Part shown: piece after piece, positions 6,997-14,113 of the stretch
Layout: each line of letters begins with the position of its first letter
How positions within the stretch are numbered: position 1 is the first letter of the stretch
Source of the DNA: CAYQQJ01 sp964515945
GTDB lineage: Bacteria > Pseudomonadota > Gammaproteobacteria > Pseudomonadales > Cellvibrionaceae
Length of the DNA: 16,954 nucleotides
Direction of reading: 5' to 3'
NCBI GenBank assembly: GCA_964515945.1
Contig: CAZEWY010000057.1
Location: forward strand, 1-16,954
Made by a program: the position numbers and the translations under genes
The notes under the pieces: model-generated
Seen by the model: the letters and a program-made list of their open reading frames with translations, nothing else
Databases searched by the model: none
What the model was told of the DNA's origin: nothing

Positions 6997-7015
6997 GCCG
7001 ATCCTGGCAATCGGC
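6997..7015. repeat. Inverted repeat in the gap upstream of prfC
   Basis: GCCGAT and ATCGGC form a perfect 6-bp stem around a 7-base loop, about 123 bases upstream of the prfC start and 47 bases past the end of the MocR-type gene. No T-run follows on the minus strand (GAAAATAG), so it is not a standard terminator. It may be an operator, or a processed 3' end of the upstream gene. Confidence 0.45.
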
Positions 7016-7023
7016 ACAATCGA

Positions 7024-7050
7024 CCTTTTGCCCGTCAGGCTTTTTGCCCG
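7024..7050. repeat. Short direct repeat after the MocR-type gene
   Basis: CCTTTTGCCCG (7024-7034) and CTTTTTGCCCG (7040-7050) lie 16 bases apart, and another CCTTTTAC follows at once. They lie just downstream of the TGA at 7062 on the minus strand. No function is evident. Confidence 0.5.
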
Positions 7051-7061
7051 CCTTTTACGAG

Positions 7062-8498
7062 TCAAGAATATCCGGCAATCGCTTTCATCGAGATTTCGCC
7101 GGAGATGATGCGCCCCAGTGTGGTCATGGCCTTGTCCGTTTTTTCCGACCAGGGATGACCATAATTCAGACGCAGACAATTGCGGAACCCGCGCCGGGGA
7201 GAAAACATTGGCCCCGGACTGACACTGATGCCGGCGTCCATCGCCAACCGATGAACCTCCAGCGCATCAACCTCCGGCGGCATCTCGACCCACAGAAAAT
7301 AGCCGCCGTCGGGGCGGCTGACACGGCAGGTGTCGGGAAAATCGCGGCTGATGGCGTGCAGCATCTGGTACTGCTGTGTGGCCAGTACACGCCGCAGTTG
7401 GCGCAGATGCCGTTCGTAGCCACCCTGACGGAGGTAGGCGGCAATGGCCAGTTGCGATGGTACGCTGGCGGACAGAGTCATCATCATTTTGCGCCTTTCG
7501 ATCTGCTGGATAAGGCGCCCCGCCGCCACCCAGCCCACCCGAAAACCCGGCGCCAGGCACTTGGAAAAGGACGAACAATGCATGACAAGGCCAGCCGTAT
7601 CAAAGGCCTTGGCCGGCCGGGGCCGCTCCCCGTGAAGATTCAGCTCGGCGTAAACATCATCCTCGATCAAGGGCACATCGAAACGGGTCAGGAGTTCCAC
7701 CAGCGCCTTTTTGCTGGCGTCGGTCATAAGGCCGCCCGTGGGATTCTGGTAATTGGTCATGGCCCAGCACAGCTTGACTGGATGTCGCTCAAGGACCTGC
7801 GCCAGGATTTCAAGGTCAATACCCTGACTGCCATTTGTGGGAATTTCCACCGCGCGCAACCCCCGCGCTTCGATCGCCTGCAAGGCTGGCGAAAAGGCCG
7901 GTGACTCTATGGCCACGACATCACCGGGTTCGGTGGCTATCTGGAGGCAGATATTCAAGGCTTCCAGGGCACCACAGGTTATCACCACCTCCTCCGGGCT
8001 GACGCTACTCCCGAATTCCAGATAACGCCGGGCGATCAACTGGCGTAACTCGGGGTTGCCGGGGGACAGATCTTCCACCGTCTGCCAGGGGTCAAAATGA
8101 CGGTTGACCGAGGCAAACGACCGGGCCAATTCCTTGAAGGGGAACAATAGCGGGCTGGGAAACGCCGAGCCCAGCGGCACCACGGAGCGATTTCGGGTAG
8201 TCGCCAGCACATGATAGGCAAGTTCGTTGACGTCCACCTGGGTGGACCAGTCTTCGGGTTGGGACCGGCTGGGCGGCGGTATTGGTTTTTGCAGAAGGGA
8301 GACGTAGTAGCCGGAGCGTGGCCGCGCCTCAATCAAACCCTTGTCCTCCAGAATGCCATAGGCCTGCAGGACCGTACCGGTGCTCAGGGAATGAGAGCGG
8401 GTGAGCTTGCGCACGGACGGCATGCGGTCGCCTGGTTGCAGAACGCCGGCAGAAATCATGCCCGCCAATTCCTCGACCAGTTTTTCATACAGCTTCAT
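7062..8498 (-). CDS. MocR-type transcription regulator (GntR helix-turn-helix plus aminotransferase domain)
   Basis: A 478-residue GntR/MocR-family regulator of the YdcR type. Residues about 1-68 are the winged helix (LQPGDRMPSVRKLTRSHSLSTGTVLQAYGILEDKGLIEARPRSGYYV). Residues about 105-470 are a fold-type I aminotransferase domain. PLP-site landmarks are the YQNPTG asparagine (Asn251), Asp280/Asp281 of LIEDDVYAEL, the Schiff-base lysine Lys313 in SSFSKCLAPGFRVGW, and Arg320. All are intact, so PLP binding is expected; the effector is unknown. ATG 8498 is preferred (GGGGAG, 9 bases upstream) over an in-frame ATG at 8519 that lacks a ribosome site. It begins 39 bases after the CtaG-like gene of the oxidase cluster, on the same strand. 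MocR regulators usually control a divergent neighbour, which is missing here. Confidence 0.9.
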   Translation of the reverse strand: MKLYEKLVEELAGMISAGVLQPGDRMPSVRKLTRSHSLSTGTVLQAYGILEDKGLIEARPRSGYYVSLLQKPIPPPSRSQPEDWSTQVDVNELAYHVLATTRNRSVVPLGSAFPSPLLFPFKELARSFASVNRHFDPWQTVEDLSPGNPELRQLIARRYLEFGSSVSPEEVVITCGALEALNICLQIATEPGDVVAIESPAFSPALQAIEARGLRAVEIPTNGSQGIDLEILAQVLERHPVKLCWAMTNYQNPTGGLMTDASKKALVELLTRFDVPLIEDDVYAELNLHGERPRPAKAFDTAGLVMHCSSFSKCLAPGFRVGWVAAGRLIQQIERRKMMMTLSASVPSQLAIAAYLRQGGYERHLRQLRRVLATQQYQMLHAISRDFPDTCRVSRPDGGYFLWVEMPPEVDALEVHRLAMDAGISVSPGPMFSPRRGFRNCLRLNYGHPWSEKTDKAMTTLGRIISGEISMKAIAGYS

Positions 8499-8537
8499 GG
8501 GTGGAACTCCCCGGAGCATTCGGTAATTAAGGTTGCA

Positions 8538-9155
8538 TCACACCTTCTCCATTGTATCCCGATAAGCCGGATCCCTGCTGACTTCAAGTCCGCAGGAATA
8601 CTGCTGCCACGCCCACCAACCCCAGGCGGTGCCGACAATCACCGCATAGACCACCAGCCCCTGGCCCGTGCGCACTTGGTCGCCTACGCCATAAAGGTTG
8701 CACAACTGGGTTGGCAGGGACTGAAACAACACGCCGACAAAGATGGTCATGCACAGCCAGTTGCCGATAAAGAACAGCTGAATCACCAGCCCGGCCTGTG
8801 CGCAGGAAAGCGCGAGCATCATCCCCGCCACAAAAACCGACAGATTCTTGGCCACATCAACCTTCAGGTCGCTGGCGGCCATATCCATGGCATTGGGAAT
8901 CATCCACACGGCCAGCACACTGGAGACACACAGAAGCCCCGGAAAACCCAGAGCATTCCAGCGCGAAAAAGCCCTGATAGCGTCGGCACCCATGATACCC
9001 AGGGAATACCAGCCGGCGGCAAGCAGCAGCGGAATCACCAGCAGCATGTGGCGAAACATAGTCGCTTCCACCCAATGGCGCAGCGGCTCCCAGAGCAGAA
9101 CCAGGGGTACGGCAAAAGACACAAGCATGGTGGGCAAGCGAAGGCGCGGGTTCAT
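8538..9155 (-). CDS. CtaG-like polytopic membrane protein of the oxidase operon
   Basis: A 205-residue protein with about six hydrophobic spans (about 8-22, 33-55, 68-90, 105-122, 123-144, 165-183). Two patches recall the Caa3_CtaG family, a copper-dependent oxidase assembly factor: MFRHMLLVIPLLL (33-45), compared with the family's HMLQHxLL-type motif, and VWMIPNAMDMAASDLKVDV followed by KNLSVFVAGMM (83-113), compared with the family's W-x2-P-x3-D ... EHLSF-x2-AG pattern. Several histidines expected in CtaG are absent here (Asn104 where a His is typical); His27 and His36 remain. The ATG at 9155 overlaps the Sco stop by four bases (ATGA), so it is translationally coupled. The resemblance is from memory and weak; an unrelated membrane protein tied to oxidase assembly is the alternative. 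Confidence 0.6.
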   Translation of the reverse strand: MNPRLRLPTMLVSFAVPLVLLWEPLRHWVEATMFRHMLLVIPLLLAAGWYSLGIMGADAIRAFSRWNALGFPGLLCVSSVLAVWMIPNAMDMAASDLKVDVAKNLSVFVAGMMLALSCAQAGLVIQLFFIGNWLCMTIFVGVLFQSLPTQLCNLYGVGDQVRTGQGLVVYAVIVGTAWGWWAWQQYSCGLEVSRDPAYRDTMEKV

Positions 9156-9766
9156 CGGCTCAGCTCCAAGGCGCGTGCCAGCGCCATATCCGGCTGGGAT
9201 AAATCCACAATGGCAGTCAGTTCACCGGTGCTGTTGACCACATGGAAAGCGGCATTGTGGGAATAGCCTCCCTCCTTGAGAGGAAGCACCACAATGCCGA
9301 ACGCGTTGAGCAGCTCCTGCAACTGACCTTCGTCTCTCACGCTTGCGAAACGCCATATGGCCCGATCCGCCGACATCCAGTGCGCGTAATGTGTGAGCAC
9401 CTGGGGAGTATCGTGGCGCGGATCAAAACTGATACTCAGCAAATTCACTTGATCGGCAAGGTTCTCGTTCAGGATTCGCTGCTGCAATCTGCGGAATTCG
9501 CTGCTGATACCGATGCACACTGTGGTACACCGGGTATAGATAAAGGTCACCAGGGTCGTCCGTCCACCCTCCTTGAGCAGAGAGCGCAGCGGGCGCGCTT
9601 CACCGCTCTCCAGGGTCAGACGGGCTGACGGCAGCATTACCGGATCCCGCGCCACCGCCAGACGTCTCGCGCTTTCGCTGGTCACCACCTGAAAGCCCTC
9701 CGTGGCCCAACCGAAAGCCGCAATGCTTGCCAGGATAACCACAAGAGTCAGAATGAAGGTCCGCAT
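9152..9766 (-). CDS. Sco1/SenC-family copper chaperone
   Basis: A 204-residue thioredoxin-fold protein that delivers copper to, or keeps reduced, the CuA or CuB site of respiratory oxidases on the periplasmic side. Residues 1-20 form an N-terminal membrane anchor or signal (FILTLVVILASIAAFGW). The Sco metal site is CTTVC (Cys80, Cys84; CxxxC) in FIYTRCTTVC, with the partner His170 in GGYSHNAAFHVV. FDPRHDTPQVL (114-124) is also family-typical. The frame is open upstream to 9931, but that region lies in the preceding cytochrome gene and is Arg-rich, so ATG 9766 (MRTFILT, with GAGG 9 bases upstream) is the start. It lies 19 bases after the cytochrome c gene and overlaps the next gene by four bases. 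Position in the cluster implies copper loading of the oxidase subunit encoded upstream. Confidence 0.9.
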   Translation of the reverse strand: MRTFILTLVVILASIAAFGWATEGFQVVTSESARRLAVARDPVMLPSARLTLESGEARPLRSLLKEGGRTTLVTFIYTRCTTVCIGISSEFRRLQQRILNENLADQVNLLSISFDPRHDTPQVLTHYAHWMSADRAIWRFASVRDEGQLQELLNAFGIVVLPLKEGGYSHNAAFHVVNSTGELTAIVDLSQPDMALARALELSR

Positions 9767-9785
9767 TCTCAGGCCTCGCGCTGCA

Positions 9786-10352
9786 TCAGGGTTGGTTTCG
9801 CAGCGCTTCCAGCTCCTGCTGTCCCTGCAAGGGCGTTGTGCGGTCGGCACTTTGGCTGCGCGCCGCCGCCACCTGTTCGGCCGTGACCGGGCTCGCCTGG
9901 TTGCCCCAGCTTGTGCGAATGTAGCTGACAACGGCCGCCACCTCGGCGTCGGTCATTTGCGACCCAAAGGCCGGCATCATGCCATTGTAGGTGACGCCAC
10001 TCACTTCAACCTCGCCAACCAGTCCATCAAGCAGGATACGTACCGCTAAGGTCGGATCACCCTTTACCCATTCGGATCCCGCCAGGGGCGGAAATACGCC
10101 TCCAAGACCTGCACCATCGGCCTGGTGACAGGCGGCACATTTTGCACTGAAAATCTGACCACCATCGACTGAGGCTTCGGCCACCATATCCGTTTCCGGC
10201 ATCGGCATATCCCGGTGCTGTGGTGCTGTGGCGAGATAATAAACCCCCCAGGAAAACAGGCCCACAATCAGGGTCGTCACATACCAGGGGATGCCGGCGT
10301 CGGACTCATGGGGCTCCGGCTTCTCGCGCTGGCGAACTCGAAAACTAATCAT
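9786..10352 (-). CDS. Membrane-anchored mono-haem cytochrome c (CcoP-like position)
   Basis: A 188-residue protein with a cytoplasmic N-terminus, one membrane span (about 22-42, IPWYVTTLIVGLFSWGVYYLA) and a periplasmic class I cytochrome c domain. The haem site is CAACH (Cys72, Cys75, His76) and the likely axial ligand is Met125 or Met126 in YNGMMPAFG. It occupies the place of CcoP in cbb3 oxidases, but CcoP is about 300 residues with two haems; only one CxxCH is present here. A Gln/Ala-rich tail follows the domain (about 152-188). ATG 10352 overlaps the ccoO-like stop by eight bases, with GGGAG 7 bases upstream, so translation is coupled. It likely passes electrons to the CcoO-like subunit. 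Confidence 0.88.
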   Translation of the reverse strand: MISFRVRQREKPEPHESDAGIPWYVTTLIVGLFSWGVYYLATAPQHRDMPMPETDMVAEASVDGGQIFSAKCAACHQADGAGLGGVFPPLAGSEWVKGDPTLAVRILLDGLVGEVEVSGVTYNGMMPAFGSQMTDAEVAAVVSYIRTSWGNQASPVTAEQVAAARSQSADRTTPLQGQQELEALRNQP

Positions 10353-10974
10353 GGTTGTGCTCCCTATTGTTACCGGTGGAATCGAGCGGCTTTAAATCAG
10401 CATCTGAAACTGGATAGGTGTGATCGAGGGACAGAAGGTAAGCCACCAGCGCCATGGCTTCGGGACGCGCCACTATAACGCCGGTGTCCGGCGCTGCCTC
10501 CGGTGGCAGATTCACGACGCGGTCACCTTCCGCCGCCACTTCCTTGTGTTCGAACAGGAAAGGAAAGGACGGCATATTGCTGCCGGGAACATAGGCCCGG
10601 GGCTGGTAGAGGTGACCCAGATGCCAGTCAACGCTGGGCTGGCGGGCACCGATATTGAACAAGTCAGGCCCGGTTCTCATGGTTCCCAGGAGATGGGGAG
10701 AATCGTAGACGTAGTCGCTGGGCACAGACGGTCGACCCCATCCCCGTTGGGCGTCAACACCACTTTCCGCGCCGCGAGGCTGCTGGGTGTGACAGTAAAC
10801 ACAACCGTAGCTGACGTAGGATTCGCGGCCGCGCATTTCCATTTCGGTATAGGGGTCCAGCCCCGCCGGCGCTTCCACATGGCGCACTTGCAGGTAGGGC
10901 AATATCACCATGGCGCTGGTAGCCAGTGCCATGGTGGTCAGTGCACCGGCGATAAGTTTGAAACCATTATCCAT
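10345..10974 (-). CDS. ccoO: CcoO-like mono-haem cytochrome c subunit of a cbb3-type oxidase
   Basis: Subunit II of a C-type haem-copper oxidase, anchored by one N-terminal helix (about 8-27) with its haem domain in the periplasm. It has 209 residues. The haem motif is CVYCH (Cys58, Cys61, His62) within GRESYVSYGCVYCHTQQPR. Other CcoO signatures are DYVYDSPHLLGTMRTGPDL (87-105), HLYQPRAYVPGSNMPSFPFL with the axial Met134, and the C-terminal segment ALVAYLLSLDHTY. It starts three bases after the catalytic-subunit gene stops and overlaps the next cytochrome gene by eight bases. It is fairly divergent from the Pseudomonas ccoO pattern, so the symbol denotes family membership rather than strict orthology. 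Confidence 0.9.
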   Translation of the reverse strand: MDNGFKLIAGALTTMALATSAMVILPYLQVRHVEAPAGLDPYTEMEMRGRESYVSYGCVYCHTQQPRGAESGVDAQRGWGRPSVPSDYVYDSPHLLGTMRTGPDLFNIGARQPSVDWHLGHLYQPRAYVPGSNMPSFPFLFEHKEVAAEGDRVVNLPPEAAPDTGVIVARPEAMALVAYLLSLDHTYPVSDADLKPLDSTGNNREHNHD

Positions 10975-10977
10975 TTG

Positions 10978-12609
10978 CTAGACCTCCGAAGCCTGTAATG
11001 CCGGTGCCCGTAGACGCAGACGCGCCAACACCATCAGGAAAAAATGCCAGGCAAAAACAAAATGCCCCAATGTCATCAACAGTCCGCCCAGGGAGCGAAG
11101 GCGCAGCCAGGGATATGTCAGGGTGACAGACTCCATAAAGGGACGCATGGGATCGAGCAGAGCCAGCCCCTGCAACCACCCGCCGATGCTGAGACTGATG
11201 ATATAAATGGCGAAGCCCGCGATAACCAGCCTGAAGTGCCAGGAAATCAGAGCTGGTTTTGGCCACTCCACGTCCAGAACCCGCGGCATGACAAAATAGG
11301 CGGATCCAAACATGACCATGGCGACGAAGGCGTACATGCCGAGGTGGGCGTGTGCCACGGTGAAATGGGTAAAGTGCGTCAGGTTATTAACCGAGCGCAG
11401 GGCCTGCATGGAACCCTGAAGCGATGCCAGCGTATACATCATGGCGCCGAAGAGTACGAAACGCAGGGTCGGCGAATGCAATACAGCCCGGAAATGCCCG
11501 CGCATGGTCAGATGCTGATTGACGGAAAAGGCTATAACCGGCACAACCATCATCACGCTTTGCACAATTGACAGCGTCATCAGCCAGACCGGTATGGGTC
11601 CGCCAAGCAAATGATGCGCGCCCACCTGACCGTAAAAAAACGCCAGCGTCCAGAACCCCAGCAACGACAGATCATAGGATTGAACCGGCCGACCGATCAC
11701 CTTGGGCACAAAATAGTAGATGCAGCCTAGTGCCATGGGCGTGAAGAAGTAGCCGAGAACATTGTGACCGTACCACCAGTTCATGGTGGCCTGCTCGACG
11801 CCCACATGAAGGCCGGGGATTTTCGCCACCACGTAAAGCACGGGAAACCAGAACAGAGCCGCACCCAGATACCAGACAGACACGTAAAGATGGCCCACGC
11901 GGCTGCGAGGCAACATCAGCACCAGAGGCACGCCAATCATGGCGCCACCGAGCGCGAACAAGGTGCCGATCTGCCAGGGAATTTCCAACCATTCCATACC
12001 GTCGCTGGCGCCCGTGGCTATAGCGTAGAGCCCCAAAGCCAACCCCACATTCCACAGAACAGTGCCGGCCCAGGTAAAAGCGCCGCCGCGCAGGGGCGTG
12101 CGCAGGAGTCGAGGCAGCAGCCAGGTGGCCAGCCCCAGTGCCGCCAGGGCGGTCCAGCCATAGGCCACGGCATTGAGGTGCAGACTGCGCATGCGGCCGA
12201 AGGTCATCCATGCTGCTTCAACCAGCCAGTCGGGTTCGTGCAGCTTGATGGAGCTGACCAGCCCGGCCAGTGAACCGACCAGCAGCCACACCACCGCCGA
12301 TGACAGCAGAAAGAGCACCGGGCCGCGGCTGGACTGGTCTCCCTCCCGACGAACACGCAGATCCGCTGCCTCGCGGCTGGTAGCGGGAGATGCATCGCCG
12401 TTGCCGGAGTCGCTGACGGCCTGCAGGGCAGTACGTTCCTCGGTATTCACCGAAGGTTCCTCGACATGGCCGACTTCGCCGGGTTCAAAGATGACTCTCC
12501 CGCCGTCCGGACGGGATTGACCGCCGCCTTTGCGCAAGGACCAGATAAAAACGAAGAGACCGAGAAGGGAAATAATATAGGTAGTAGCCAGAATGGCGCT
12601 GATATTCAT
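10978..12609 (-). CDS. ccoN: CcoN-like catalytic subunit with an N-terminal extension
   Basis: Subunit I of a C-type haem-copper oxidase, which reduces oxygen to water in the inner membrane. It has 543 residues against about 475 for CcoN. After an extra helix (about 5-24) and a polar linker (25-95), the CcoN body begins: the low-spin haem ligand His144 in RMRSLHLNAVAYGW, CuB ligand His282 in NWWYGHNVLGYF, the cross-linked-type Tyr326 and CuB ligands His332/His333 in FFYGQVGAHHL, and haem ligands His420/His422 in THFTVAHAHLG. The tyrosine and the CcoO-like partner favour oxidase over nitric-oxide reductase. ATG 12609 fits the helix start; the frame extends 34 codons further upstream without support. 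The first part (WSLRKGGGQ...D...VIF) loosely resembles the assembly protein CcoS. Confidence 0.9.
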   Translation of the reverse strand: MNISAILATTYIISLLGLFVFIWSLRKGGGQSRPDGGRVIFEPGEVGHVEEPSVNTEERTALQAVSDSGNGDASPATSREAADLRVRREGDQSSRGPVLFLLSSAVVWLLVGSLAGLVSSIKLHEPDWLVEAAWMTFGRMRSLHLNAVAYGWTALAALGLATWLLPRLLRTPLRGGAFTWAGTVLWNVGLALGLYAIATGASDGMEWLEIPWQIGTLFALGGAMIGVPLVLMLPRSRVGHLYVSVWYLGAALFWFPVLYVVAKIPGLHVGVEQATMNWWYGHNVLGYFFTPMALGCIYYFVPKVIGRPVQSYDLSLLGFWTLAFFYGQVGAHHLLGGPIPVWLMTLSIVQSVMMVVPVIAFSVNQHLTMRGHFRAVLHSPTLRFVLFGAMMYTLASLQGSMQALRSVNNLTHFTHFTVAHAHLGMYAFVAMVMFGSAYFVMPRVLDVEWPKPALISWHFRLVIAGFAIYIISLSIGGWLQGLALLDPMRPFMESVTLTYPWLRLRSLGGLLMTLGHFVFAWHFFLMVLARLRLRAPALQASEV

Positions 12610-12756
12610 TGAATCGTCCAGTAGATCGTGGAACTGATACAAGCTGAATGGCTTGAGACCGGACAATTTTAAGAAACAATCGAAATATGCAACAGGTTCA
12701 GTATGACCCATTATCGAGTGGAACAGTTTGAAAAACGCTGTTGACCAGGCCTCTTT

Positions 12757-13251
12757 TCAATCAAGCAGCCGGGCAAAAATGATTGCGTCTTCCACACCAA
12801 CAGCCGTCTGGTAGTAATCGGGCCGGATTCCCACTTGGTTGAAATCAAGGGATTCGTAGAGCGTAATCGCGCCGTGGTTGCCCGCCCGCACTTCCAGAAA
12901 AAGCGTATCGGCGGAACCGCGCAGGCATTCGAAGATATGATTCAGCAATTCCCGCGCAAGACCCCGCCTCTGCCACGGCCGGTCAATCACCAGCAGCAAA
13001 AGCTCCGCCTCCCCCGCAACACAGCTGACAATGGCATAGCCCAACCAATGCCCGTTCTGGTGTACGCCGATGCAATGATGGTGGCTCGCTCTGATGGAAT
13101 CCTCGAAATGGGCGCGGCGCCAGGGAACCTCATGGGAGCGCTGCTCAATTGCACAGATCGCCTCCAGATCGGGCTCGCCGAACGGTGCCACACCCAACGA
13201 AGTATGGTCCTTTAACAGCAGGGTTGTGCACCAGCGCGCGTGATCGGCCAT
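12757..13251 (-). CDS. rimI: Ribosomal protein S18 N-alpha-acetyltransferase
   Basis: A GNAT-fold enzyme that acetylates the N-terminus of ribosomal protein bS18 and related targets. It has 164 residues against 148 in E. coli. The acetyl-CoA loop is VIDRPWQRRGLAREL (88-102). The catalytic-region Glu120 lies in FLEVRAGNHGAITLYESLDF (118-137) with Tyr132. The RimI-specific IRPDYYQTAVGVEDAIIFARLL closes the protein. The frame is open to 13326, but ATG 13251 leaves only a 15-residue N-terminal excess over E. coli. Its ribosome site is weak, so coupling to holD, which ends 20 bases upstream, may matter. The holD-rimI order is the same as in E. coli, which supports both calls. Confidence 0.92.
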   Translation of the reverse strand: MADHARWCTTLLLKDHTSLGVAPFGEPDLEAICAIEQRSHEVPWRRAHFEDSIRASHHHCIGVHQNGHWLGYAIVSCVAGEAELLLLVIDRPWQRRGLARELLNHIFECLRGSADTLFLEVRAGNHGAITLYESLDFNQVGIRPDYYQTAVGVEDAIIFARLLD

Positions 13252-13271
13252 GAAGAATCTGTCGAGAGGAA

Positions 13272-14069
13272 TTAATGGGAAGCGCCGGCAATCGATAGCT
13301 CGCGCAGAGGTTTCAGCAGCGCCCACAGACCGGCCTTGGTTCGCGGCGCCAGCAACAGATCCGCCAGGCTTGGGGTCAAAAGCAGTTCGCAGTCGAAGGC
13401 TTCCAGTTTGATGGCGTCCGGCGAACTGTCGCCGCCCGGCTGCACCGCGTCGGCGGCAATCACCCTGGCGGCCTCGGCACCCATAAGTACCAGATAGCGC
13501 ACCGGCTGATCCTGCAAACGACTCTCGAGAAATGCCTGAATCATTTCGCGGCCGGCGTCCCAGCTTTTATCGCCTACGCCCGCCACCGGCCAATGCTGTA
13601 TCTCCGCTCGAGGCAGTGGCTGGCGGTTGATGCCCAGAGCAGCCATTATCGACTGCAACAGCGCTTCGGTCGGCAACGCCTTGGCTTGCCGCGAATCCAC
13701 GACCATCACCAGAGGATGAACACGCCAGAAGGCCAGGGAGAAGCTGGCCTGGTCCTGCCGCGGGGGCTTTTCTCCTGTTGCCGCCAGGACAGGCTTTGGA
13801 GCTGCCGACGCTTTCCTCGGTGCATTGGATAGTGATGAAGAAGACTCCAGCAGCGATCCCACCAATGATCCCACAGGGGCTTCAGTGCGCCCCGAATGAA
13901 ATCCGGTGTCCGAATTGGGGCTGACTGAATCCGTAAGCGCCTGCGCCGGTGATGCCGCCACTGGCAGCAAGCATTGGCGCGATGCGCGGGCGCCAGGCAA
14001 ACGCCAGCGGGGCGTGAACATATCCACTCCCAGCACTTCCAGATATTGCATGCGTTGCCGTTCGTTCAA
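13272..14069 (-). CDS. holD: Divergent DNA polymerase III psi-subunit-like protein
   Basis: A 265-residue protein. Its N-terminus (MQYLEVLGVDMFTPRWRLPGA, about 7-27) resembles the psi segment that binds the clamp loader (LQQLGI...W..RRPGAL in E. coli). Its C-terminus (LLTPSLADLLLAPRTKAGLWALLKPL, about 230-255) resembles psi's ASPALTDL...P..R..LW..I. Position directly upstream of rimI agrees with E. coli. Psi in E. coli has 137 residues; here a Ser/Ala/Pro-rich low-complexity stretch (about 38-108) makes it nearly twice as long. I prefer the TTG at 14069 because GGGGA lies 5 bases before it; ATG 14051, 6 codons in, lacks a ribosome site. It lies 44 bases after leuA. Identity rests on motif memory and synteny. 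Confidence 0.65.
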   Translation of the reverse strand: MNERQRMQYLEVLGVDMFTPRWRLPGARASRQCLLPVAASPAQALTDSVSPNSDTGFHSGRTEAPVGSLVGSLLESSSSLSNAPRKASAAPKPVLAATGEKPPRQDQASFSLAFWRVHPLVMVVDSRQAKALPTEALLQSIMAALGINRQPLPRAEIQHWPVAGVGDKSWDAGREMIQAFLESRLQDQPVRYLVLMGAEAARVIAADAVQPGGDSSPDAIKLEAFDCELLLTPSLADLLLAPRTKAGLWALLKPLRELSIAGASH

Positions 14070-14113
14070 TACTTTCCCCGGATTAAGATCAAGCCCCCTG
14101 TCGAAGCAGCGGA

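Noticed and set aside
6957..7904. Long plus-strand frame (315 codons) across the MocR-type gene
   Set aside because: Antisense of a strongly conserved coding frame, with no motif or ribosome site.
9767..9931. Open frame extending the Sco protein upstream by 55 codons
   Set aside because: The extension is Arg-rich, lies inside the cytochrome c gene in another frame, and the membrane anchor begins right at ATG 9766.
10978..12609. Nitric-oxide reductase (NorB) instead of an oxidase
   Set aside because: The Tyr six residues before the HH pair and a CcoO-like partner fit C-type oxidases; NorB pairs with NorC and lacks this tyrosine.
12653..12666. TTGAG-N4-GACAA as an FNR/ANR box upstream of the oxidase operon
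   Set aside because: Only 7 of 10 informative bases match TTGAT-N4-ATCAA, and I see no well-placed promoter; I cannot support oxygen control from it.
12610..12711. 34-codon extension of the CcoN-like protein
   Set aside because: No ribosome site or family similarity, and the membrane helix begins just after ATG 12609.
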